Shown piece after piece: positions 55,386 to 64,000 of a DNA stretch of 64,000 nt. A program made the translations under genes and the position numbers. The notes below the pieces were generated by a model. That model saw only the letters and a program-made list of their open reading frames with translations. It did not search any database and had not been told where the DNA came from. Each line of letters starts with the position of its first letter. Within the stretch, counting starts at the first letter, position 1. The DNA comes from Fagopyrum homotropicum (Eukaryota; Streptophyta; Magnoliopsida; Caryophyllales; Polygonaceae): NCBI GenBank assembly GCA_033239125.1, contig BSWB01000004.1:121529235-121593234 (forward strand), read 5' to 3'.

Positions 55386-56779
55386 ATGAGTTCAAATAGA
55401 CAGCTGTTCCTGAGGGACAAATCCTCTCCTTCCCCTTCTTCTTCCTCCTCCCGCCGTACGAGACCGGTGATCCATGAGAGACACCAGGTTGATTATGACC
55501 GCATAGCGGCCCGTCCAGTGATTGCACCTCGCTTCCTGGACATTTCTGCATTTTATTGTCTCCATGTGGATGGAGATTTGAGACGGATGATCTCTATGGT
55601 GGACCTTGAGCAGTTCACTGAGATCCGAGCACCGGCTTACCTAGAGCTGACTTTGGAGTTTATCAGCTCCTTCACCTACCTTCCCACAGACCGTGCAGTG
55701 AAGTACCGGTTGATGAACCAGAACTTCTTAGTTCCTTTAGATTACTGGCGGGACATCTTTGGCTTTCCGGCCCCGATTGCTGCTGATTTTCCCTCCCGAG
55801 CTATAGCTAGGGAGCTTTGGGGACAGATTGCTCACGTAGTTGAGCATGCAGATAGATGGCACCCTGGAGACTCCAGGGAGCGTATTATATTTCATCTTGC
55901 CTTTAGACTAGCTCACAGAATATTCAGTGAGACTCTTCTGGCGCGTACTGAGACGCCCCAGAAGGTCATACAGGGGGAGCTGTTTAACCTATACTGCATG
56001 GTGACTGGAGGGATTCCAGACTTTGGTTTGATGCTGGCAGAGGATCTGCACAAGATCAAGGCCAAGGCGAAGGGGGATATCTGCTGCGGAGGCATTGTGA
56101 CTCACATAGCGAGTTACCAGGATATGGACCTCAGCGCTTGTACCATGGTGGCGGCTGCCAAGCCGGTTGGACTTCAAGAGATGATCACCCGGAGGATACT
56201 GGTTCCCCGAGGGCTCACTACGCCATATGTGGCGATGCCATGGGAGCCGACCGCACCACAAGGGATCAGATGGTCACCCCAGTTCTCAGTATATGATCCA
56301 CACTACTGGCAGACTGCTTGGATCCCACTGATAGAGGACGCGAGAGAGGCAGCAGCTGCACCAGCTACACCAGCTGAATAGGATGAGGTTGAGGAGGCTG
56401 CTGATGATGATGATGATGATGATAGGGATGGTGGAGTTACTATGGATACAGGTACTAATATTGCAGGGACGAGTGCGCCGGTTATCGATTTAGATGATGA
56501 TGATACTGAGACCGAGCGGCTGCATCACCAGTACGCCCTACTAGGCGTTGGGTACGCCGACAGAGAGATCCAGATTCTCACCGTTGGATTGATGATCTGA
56601 CGGATCAGATGATCGATTCTTATGCTGCCCTATCCCTAGACATTAGAGAGATGCAGGAGAGACAGCATTACCAGCACGTGATGGCTGAGATTCAGTTTCA
56701 GCATATCATGGGATATCCTTTCGACCCATCTCAGTATCCGTACGTGCTACCACCACCACCATCGGATCGGAATTATTGA
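55386..56779 (+). pseudogene. ATHILA ORF-1-type protein of element 4
   Basis: I choose ATG 55386, not the earlier in-frame starts, because it follows the leader and gives the same Ser/Lys-rich start as in the other elements. The frame is open for 331 codons to TAG 56379-56381. The conserved domain is complete (IRAPAYLELTLEFISSF, VKYRLMNQNFLV, WRDIFGFP, FSETLLARTETPQK, GGIVTHIASY, ILVPRGLTTPYVAMPWEP). After the TAG an Asp-rich segment continues, then a frameshift near 56515, and the C-terminal part with YPFDPSQYPY ends at TGA 56777-56779. No membrane segment is seen. This copy has the longest intact conserved core besides element 2. Function unknown. Confidence 0.83.
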
Positions 56780-56864
56780 GAGCTTGCAGGATTTTTCTTT
56801 CTTTATTTATTATGCAGCTCGACTATGTCCGGTGAGTACTTTATTTCTTAGACTTATTTTGACC

Positions 56865-56894
56865 CACTGGGACAGTGTGTCCCAAGTATGGGGT
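56865..56894 (+). promoter_or_regulatory. Second (central) polypurine tract with hairpin, element 4
   Basis: CACTG-GGA-CAGTG (56865-56877), then AAGTATGGGGT (56884-56894), 86 bases after the ORF1 stop. Confidence 0.66.
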
Positions 56895-57534
56895 ATTGAT
56901 GTATTATTTGACTTATGTGATGTATGACTCGACTTTATCGGATATTTATGCTTTATTTAGCTCTATGTGCTTATTTGAGATTGCATGCATGCATACAGGT
57001 TATTTGATTGAGAAAAACGTCAAAAACTGGTTTAGGAAAAAAAAATTTTGACCTCGACCGGGATGGTTCTGGCCAAACGAGGTACTTCACCTCGGTTGAC
57101 TTAGAACACCTCGACCGAGGTGGTTTAACTAAGATTTTTCGAAACGTTTTGTGCTTCTTATCCGGATATGATCTCAGTGAAGATCTTGTTTGCTGACTGG
57201 TTTTGAAATCTTCATATGTTTGAAAGGTTTTATTATATGTTTAAGTTGCTAAATGTTTTGTTTGAAATTTTGGCATGTTTTATACCTTATTTTTATCCAA
57301 ATTATGTTGAATTTGAAGGTTGACGCCACAAGATAAGTTCTCTCACTTTCTTCCTGGAAAGACCAAGGCAATTCATTCTTCTCTCTTCTTCTTCTTGATC
57401 ATGCTTAGCCCCTCATATACATATTTGCCTCCTTTACCTATCCGGGAATTTGGAAGCAAGCAAAGTGGTGAAAGCAAGTGAAGTAAAAGTTGAGATGTTG
57501 GCTGAAAGTTAGAAAGAAACATATAGGTTTGGGG
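56895..57534 (+). other. Non-coding segment between polypurine tracts, element 4
   Basis: No gene is seen. It contains the palindrome CACCTCGACCGAGGTG at 57107-57122 and aligns with 36663-37334. Confidence 0.6.
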
Positions 57535-57725
57535 AAGTCAATCATGATGATGAGTAACTCGGCACCATTCACATAGCCGGGTGTTTGTGTCTTGCCAAAG
57601 TCGGATTGAGCGATATTCCTAACGGGTCATAGTATGTGCATCAAGGGTTTGAGGCATCTCGAGAAATTGATGATTGCTGATTTCCTAGGCTTCGGTTATT
57701 GTGCACCTCTGTCCATGCATCCCAA
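57535..57725 (+). other. Conserved 3' non-coding block H2, element 4
   Basis: Nearly identical to 37335-37530, with the CTCGGC...GCCGGG core. Confidence 0.75.
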
Positions 57726-58157
57726 AAAGTAAAAAAGTAAAAATAAGCAAAGCTTATTGGTGGAAGATGTTGAAGTTCAAAGGAAGTGAAGTAAAAGATC
57801 CTTTTCCCGGATTCTAGCACCACATTCCCTATATGCATCCCACCCTTACACGTTTCTTGACCTTTTCTTGAAAAGCCCTTGAGACCTCGAGCTTGTTGAT
57901 TGACTTGGTGGTTTAAACTGGATTATACATGAATAATTTCGATAATTATGATTTATTATGCATTCTATGATTTTATGCAAAGATGAACAACTTTCTTATA
58001 TTTATAAAATGTTTTGAGCATATTTTGATTTTAAATTCCATGAAGTATTCTCTTAGAGTGATCTATGATTGTAGCACACCATTAAAATGTTTTGAATAAC
58101 TTTTTCATTGATCTTCATGACTAATAATCCATTCTATCTTGTATCTAAGATTCGGAA

Positions 58158-58192
58158 CTTGCTTGGGGACAAGCAAGGGCTAAGTATGGGGT
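58158..58192 (+). promoter_or_regulatory. 3' polypurine tract with hairpin, element 4
   Basis: CTTGCTT-GGGGAC-AAGCAAG (58158-58177), then AAGTATGGGGT (58182-58192) before the LTR. Confidence 0.87.
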
Positions 58193-58196
58193 ATTT

Positions 58197-59946
58197 TGAT
58201 AGCATGAATTATTGTCTATATTTTGGGTCCTGTTTAGACGTTTTATCTTCAATAATCTGCATGTTTTGATGTTTATTATGTGATTATATTGTCGTTTCAT
58301 CTACCTTTGCGGGAATCGAGGTCTACACCAAGTTTCGTTGTAATCGTAGGTAAAATGGCACGTTTTGCATCAAAAAGGAGCAAAAAGAGCTAAGGAGTCA
58401 TTGGAGCTACATTCAGGAGCTTAAGGAATAATCCAGGAATCGTGGAATTTGATTAAAGATTCACTTTGGACCAGATTTGAGAGATTTCACATTCAGTTGT
58501 GATTCACCTCGGTTGACTACAGAGTCACCTCGACCGAGGTGATCCAGAGGAGCCGACTCGACCGAGGCGAATACCTTGGACGCGGCAAGGATATTTTATT
58601 CTTGGTTGAGATCTTTTATCTTTGGAAAGAGGATCTTATATTTTTGGGTTGGGTTCCTGGAAGGAAGAAGATAAGTTAGTTCATATATTTTACCTGTTTT
58701 TATGGGAAGAGATCTTTCTAAGATATCTTATCTTTGGAGAGTAATTTTCCTATAAAAAGGGTTGGATTTTCCACAAATCCATATCATGCTATACCACCGA
58801 TCATGCTTAGACCAGCCGTCTTACCCTACTACAGTTGGGAGATTTGAAGAATCTTTTTGAAGGTTGAAAAAGGAAGTTTAGAGTTTTTATAGCTTTTGTG
58901 AAGGGTTTTGTAAGATTCTCTTAGATTCCCTTCATTGTCGTTGTCTTGTTGGATTTTTATCCAAGGAACGCTTTTTGTTTGGTAATTGATTCAGTTATTG
59001 AAGCCTTTCTCTTAAGGGTTTTCTTTTTCAATTCTTCTCTTTCTTCCCATATACTTGATTATTGCTTTCATGATGATGAGTGGCTAATTTCCTTGTGTGA
59101 TTCTAGGGTGATTGGCTGAAGGTTGTGGGAAAAACAATGATAGAATAATCTTAATCACAGTAGGACCCTGAAAGTTCGAGTCTTTATCCTTAACCCTAAG
59201 CATCTCGCTCAGTCGATGAACATCTCGGCCGGGGTGGAATTCTTCTGACTGAGGTGACTTATCTGATCCGAAACTGAGAGTTAAGTGTTAGAGTTTGCCA
59301 AATCCTATCCTTATTGCACCTTTCCTGGTTCAATGCAAGCCTAGGATGAGACTTACCCGGTAATTCCTTTGTTTGTTTACCCATGGTGATAAGTGTAGGT
59401 AATAAAGGTTTATCCTTTATTGGGGTTTGAGTGTGCTTTCATTCCATCTTTGTGAGTTAGCATGAGACTTACCCGGTAAAGGTTGATTCTATTCCCTTAG
59501 ATGGTGTGTTAGTTTGAGGATATAGTTCTTTTCCTTAATTCCTTGAGACTTACCTGGTAATAGGAGTTACGGTTTGGGATTAGTGAGTAGTGAGACTTAC
59601 CCGGTGATCTATTACACTTTAGTAACACCTTCCCTTTGCAAAATCTCAGCTTTGTCCGATTATCTTTAGATCTTGAGTTGGAACCAAAACTAGATGCTTT
59701 AATCCCTAGAATTGCATATTTCCTTAATTGACTTTTTATCATCCTTGATTGTTTTAATCGCTTTTGTGGTTAGTAATTACAAAGCTTACCTATTCCGACT
59801 TTGTTTCACTAAGTCCTTGTGATCGACCCCTGGAATTTCTTGCTTTTTACTACGATTGACCCGTACACTGCGGGTTCGCATCCTTGTTTTAAGCTTACAT
59901 CTAGGGTTATAAATTTAAAGCTTGCACACACCGTTTGGAGCGAATA
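58197..59946 (+). repeat. 3' LTR of element 4 (family B)
   Basis: 1750 bp, matching 48543-50291. The terminal CA has become TA (59945-59946). The target-site copy ACTCC follows (59947-59951). Confidence 0.95.
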
Positions 59947-59951
59947 ACTCC

Positions 59952-60154
59952 AATGACTCCTTAGCTCCTTAACTCCATTTTAGTCCAAAACGTTCCATTT
60001 TACCTACGTTTACAACAAAACTTGGTGTAGACCTCGATTCCCGTAAAGGTAGATGAAACAACAATATAATCACATACTATACATCCATACATGCAGATTG
60101 ATGAAGATAAAACGTCTAAACAAGTCCCAAAATATAGACTATAATACATGCTAT
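59952..60154 (-). repeat. LTR A, last piece (family B, minus strand)
   Basis: The U3 end of LTR A, ending ...GACTATAATACATGCTAT. The expected final CA is lost, and an 8-base stretch AAAAAACT leads into LTR B. Confidence 0.88.
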
Positions 60155-60162
60155 AAAAAACT

Positions 60163-63100
60163 TGTTCAATCCAAACGGTGTGTGCAAGCTTTAAATTTAT
60201 AACCCAAGAAGTATGCTTGAACAAAGATGCGACCCGCAGTGTACGGATCAAATGTAATAAAAAGCAAGAATTCCAGGGTTCGATCTCAGGGACTTAGGTG
60301 AAACTAAGCACAAAATAGGTTGTCAAATATTGCAATTAACCAAAGCAATTAAAGTAATCAAAGATGATGTCAAGTCAATTAAGGGAAAATGCGGATTCTA
60401 GGGATTAAAGCATCTAGTTGTGGTTCCAACTCAAGATCTCAGAGGATAATGCGGACAAAGCTGAGGTTTTGCAAAGGGAAGGTGTTTCTAAGATAGGAAT
60501 AGATCACCGGGTAAGTCTCACTACTCACTATCACAAACCAAAGCTCCTATTACCGGGTAAGTCTCAAGGTGCTAAGGAAAGGAACTATAATCTCAAACCA
60601 ACACACCACCCAAGGGAATAGAATCAATCTTTACCGGGTAAGTCTCAGGCTAACTCACAAGGATTGGATGAAGGCACACTCAAACCCCAGTAAAGGATAA
60701 ACCTTTATTACCTACACTTATGATCATGGGTAAACAAACAAAGGAATCACCGGGTAAGTCTCACCCTAGGCTTGCATTGAACCAGGAAAGGTGTAATAAG
60801 TATAGGATTTGGCAAACTAGAACTCTTAACTCTCAGTTTCGGATCAGAAAAGCCACCTCGTTCAGTCAAGTTCCACCCCGGCCGAGATGTTCATCGACTA
60901 AGCGAGATGTTCTGGGGTTAAGGTTAAAGGCTCGAGATTTCAGGGTCCTACTGGGATTAAGATCATTCTATCATCGTCTTTCCCACAACTTTCACCCAAT
61001 CACCCTAGAATCGCATAAAAAGCTTAGCCAATCATCATCATGATAACAATAATCAAATATAAGGGAAAGGAATAATATTCGAACAAGTAAACCTTAAGAA
61101 AAAGGCCTCAATAACTGAATCAAATAACATCAAGTCATCGTTTCTCAAATCACAAATCAAACAAGACAACAAACCAAAAGGGAATCTAAGAAAGTCTTAC
61201 AAACTCCCTCAAAAGCTATCTCAAAACTATGAATCCTTCCTTCCGTGATCTTCAATCCATCAATCCTTCCTTCAAACCTCAAAAAAAATCTCCCTAATCC
61301 GCAGATTATTGGGTGTGTAGAAGATGGCAGATCCAAAAGATGGTTGAATTGTAGAAAATCCAACCCTTTATATAGGAGAATTATCTTTCAAAGCTAATAA
61401 TATCTTAAAAGATAATTTCCTATAAAATATATCCATATCTCTAAAATAAATCTCCCAAAAATAAGATCTTCCTTCTAGAAATCCAGCCCAAAAATATAAG
61501 ATATCTGATTTCCAAAAATAAAAGATCTCAGCCAAAAATATGGATCTTGCCGACGGCAGGGTGTTCGCCTCGGTCGGGACGCTCCTCAAGATCACCTCGG
61601 TCGAGGTGACAATGTAGCTGACCGAGGTGAATCTCAACCGAATGTGAAATCTCTCAAATCTGGTCCAAGATAAGTCTTCTTCAGCATTTCCATGCTTCCT
61701 GAGTTCTTCCTTAAGCTCCAGAATGTAACTCCAATGACTCCTTAGCTCCTTAACTCCATTTTAGTCCAAAACGTGCCATTTTACCTACGTTTACAACGAA
61801 ACCTGGTGTAGACCTCTGATAACACGATTTATGGGTTAGTTTTAGGTAATCATTTAGATAGAATTCCCGCTCATTCACGCATGGTTTAGCATTGGTTCGA
61901 GACATTTTGCACTCAATTCATGTATTTCGTCGAGATAGATGTCTACACGGACTTGTGTGTGTTTTGTAGGTAATTCGGGAAAATTAGGAGCTAAAACGAT
62001 GCGTTTGAGGATCGTTCATCTAGACGTCACACCCTCGGACTCATTAGGACACAAGCCATAGGCTAAGGAGGACTCATGGGACCTTGCCAACACTAGTCAT
62101 GCACCAAATCACAGCTTAATGATCCAAGGCAAAGTTTCTGCACAGAATCACGGTTCTCTGACAGATCACGGCCGTGGAATCAACCGTGGTTTTTGCCAGA
62201 TTCTTGTGACAGCTGTGCCGCGACTCTCATGGCCAGCTCATGCAAAATAGTTATAAAAGTGATCCTTCATGGGTTGTTGAGGGGCAGTTGGGAGCATCTT
62301 GGAGCAGCTCATCCATTTCCCATTTCTCTAACAAAATTATCCTCTTAAGAAGAAGATTTTTCTAGGAAGGAAAGTGTCAAAAGGAAGGAAGAAGGACTCC
62401 ATTGAAGAGAAGAAAAAGAAGAACACTCAACATTGCTATTGTTGCTAGATTTCCGGATTCTATTTTCTAGTTGTAAGAACCATTTGAACCTTCTTTTGGA
62501 AGGATTGTAAGTCTCCCAAATTCTATTTTCAGCTTAGTTTAATCCTAGTTCTTTTGTTCATCTCTTTCTTTCATTCTCTTGCCAAATGAATGTTATGATT
62601 TTGTGTTTGTTTGTTTCGATTTCTATCATGAATGTTGTAGGCTAAATAGATGTGGTTCTAGGGTAAGGAAAGGATGGTTATGGCTAAGTCTATGATAGGA
62701 TGAACTTAGATTATTCTTTGGATGACTTGTGTGCTTGAACGTACTCTCTGTTAGGAATTACGGGTGGATCTTGTCAGACCACGGCCGTGGTTTAGGTAGA
62801 ACAACCCGTGATTTTTCTGGTTCGATGGATCTTGATTTAGATTGTTAAAATGTTGAAACCCTAAGTGTTTGGTGAGTTAATTCTATCCTAGGGTAACCTA
62901 GTGTTAGCAACTAAGTGTTAGGAGAGGCTTACCCGGTAATCCTCACTCTTAGATTCCAAAGATAACAACCCTTAGGTAGTGGTGAGCCTAATAAGCCGCC
63001 ATTGGATTAAGTGTGCTGGATAGTAGCTTGAGACTAGCCCTTCCGAGACTTACCCGGTGAGGATAGGTTAGATCCTTGAGTAAACAATCCGGTTTGAGTA

Positions 63101-63753
63101 GAATTCCACTCCTTAGGTTCTTAGAGACTTACCCGGTAATGAGACCTAGGAAATGGATTAGCGGATCTTGAGACCTACCCGGTAATTGATCCCAATCTAG
63201 AAATGCTTAATCCCCAACATAGTTAATCCAAGAATTGAATAGATAGCTTGAGTCTTATGCCATGACCGGAACTTCCAACCCCTAGAATCCATCTTTTCTT
63301 TCTTTGATCTATATCTTGTTTAGTTGTTCATTCGTGTTTATTCATAGTTAGTTGATCGATTGTTTTGCATGTGTTGTGATCTTTGATTGATCACCAAAAA
63401 TCAACCAAAAACATTTGAGGTTTTCATTTCTTTATTTCTTTCTTTTCTTGCACCCTAGGTCTTTACTAAACTCAATCACAAATCGAATCAATTTCACCTT
63501 AGTCTTTGTGTTCGACCTCGGAGTATTATCCCTACTACAAACGTCCCGTACACTGCGGGTTTCGCTAGGAGTTAGGATAATTATAACGAGTATAAATTTA
63601 AAACCCAATTGCGCATCACAATCTTAGCGTAACAACCTCGATTCCCGTAAAGGTAGATGCAACAACAATATAATCACATAATATACAGCCATACATATTA
63701 TTAAGATAAAACGTCTAAACAAGTCCCAAAATATAGACTATAATGCATGCTAT
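60163..63753 (-). repeat. LTR B (family B, minus strand), split by a solo LTR
   Basis: Two pieces (60163-61816 and 63640-63753) sum to about 1768 bp. It is a complete copy of the LTR A sequence and contains the unoccupied target sites of elements 2 and 4. The CACCTCGGTCGAGGTG palindrome is at about 61593-61608. No PBS or coding sequence is on either side. Confidence 0.9.
61817..63634 (+). mobile_element. Solo LTR of a further Athila-like family, in LTR B
   Basis: 1818 bp, TGATAACACG...TTAGCGTAACA, with ACCTC on both sides (61812-61816, 63635-63639). It holds TCACGGCCGTGG (62166-62177) and CCACGGCCGTGG (62779-62790), a TATA box (TTATAAAAG) near 62251, and four GAGACTTACCCGGTAA-type motifs (62923, 63045, 63124, 63170). 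It combines motif types seen separately in families B and C. No ORF is supported. Confidence 0.93.
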
Positions 63754-63761
63754 AAAAAACT

Positions 63762-64000
63762 TGTTCGCTCCAAACGGTGTGTGCAAGCTTTAAATTTATA
63801 ACCCAAGAAGTATGCTTGAACAAAGATGCGACCCGCAGTGTACGGATCAATTGTAATAAAAAGCAAGAATTCTAGGGGTCGATCTAAGGGACTTAGGTGA
63901 AACTAAGCACAAAATAGGTTGTCAAATAGTGCAATTAACCAAAGCAATTAAAGTAATTAAAGATGATGTCAAGTCAATTAAGGGGAAATGCGGATTCTAG
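63762..64000 (-). repeat. LTR C (family B, minus strand), cut by the window edge
   Basis: Starts TGTTCGCTCCAAACGG and repeats the end of LTRs A and B. It is joined to LTR B by the same A-rich 8-base junction as between A and B. Confidence 0.88.

Larger units (their letters stand above)
48543..59946 (+). mobile_element. Athila element 4 (family B), lacking RT and RNase H
   Basis: 11.4 kb with LTRs 48543-50291 and 58197-59946 (about 2% different by eye), PBS, gag, protease, integrase, ORF1 and the shared cis elements. The target site is ACTCC (48538-48542 and 59947-59951), with the empty site at about 61728-61740. The last base pair before the end is changed (TA for CA at 59945-59946). Protease runs straight into integrase, so RT and RNase H (about 1.4 kb) are deleted. 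Gag and ORF1 have stops and shifts. Confidence 0.93.

Noticed and set aside
1..64000. tRNA or rRNA genes
   Set aside because: The only tRNA-like sequences are 18-19-base primer-binding sites complementary to tRNA-Asp; no cloverleaf or rRNA segment was recognised.

Overview
This is nuclear DNA of a flowering plant, probably a eudicot, and it appears to be repeat-rich heterochromatin. I found no host gene, tRNA or rRNA gene. Nearly all of the window is LTR retrotransposons inserted into one another. Most belong to the Athila lineage of Ty3/gypsy: LTRs of about 1.6-1.9 kb, a primer-binding site matching the 3' end of plant tRNA-Asp, gag-pro-RT-RNaseH-integrase without a chromodomain, and a separate ATHILA ORF-1-type gene downstream of pol. 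There are also broken Ty1/copia remains and two solo LTRs of a TGTAA...TTACA type. The species cannot be told from the sequence.

Layout. 1-13324: Athila element 1 (+), cut by the window edge, with a degenerate pol and an ORF1 split by a 2.0-kb solo LTR (8313-10325). 13325-15339: unassigned spacer. 15340-19936: dead copia polyprotein split by a 1.7-kb solo LTR (16471-18172). 19937-20286: start of a + strand LTR. 20287 to the window end: a large minus-strand structure. It has an Athila LTR (20287-21826), an internal region with a private ORF but no pol, and then three head-to-tail LTRs (A, B, C). LTR A is split by element 2 (25672-47336, -) and by element 4 (48543-59946, +). LTR B is split by a solo LTR (61817-63634). 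Element 2 is itself split by a young non-autonomous element (33162-39900, +) in pol and by a solo LTR (45122-46759) in its 5' LTR. Target-site duplications (GGAAT, TCTCT, ACTCC, ACCTC, CAGCG, TTATG, and ACTAT/AATAT) and empty-site copies in the window support the nesting order.

How the parts work together. Element 2 comes closest to a full autonomous element. Element 4 has gag, pro, IN and ORF1 but no RT/RNaseH. The 33162-39900 element and the minus-strand chimera carry only an unknown ORF, so they would need enzymes supplied in trans. All five share a cis-acting skeleton: PBS, a hairpin after the main ORF, a second polypurine tract with its own hairpin, a strongly conserved non-coding block, and a hairpin plus polypurine tract at the 3' LTR.

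The most striking pattern is that each family carries its own short palindrome. Family A has AAAATCG-nn-CGATTTT, family B has CACCTCG-nn-CGAGGTG, and family C has CCACGGCCGTGG. They occupy equivalent places in each family: the LTR near the promoter, the pro-RT linker, and around an internal TATA promoter that would drive ORF1. This resembles a family-specific regulatory or anti-silencing system. That function is inference; the motifs and their positions are seen directly.
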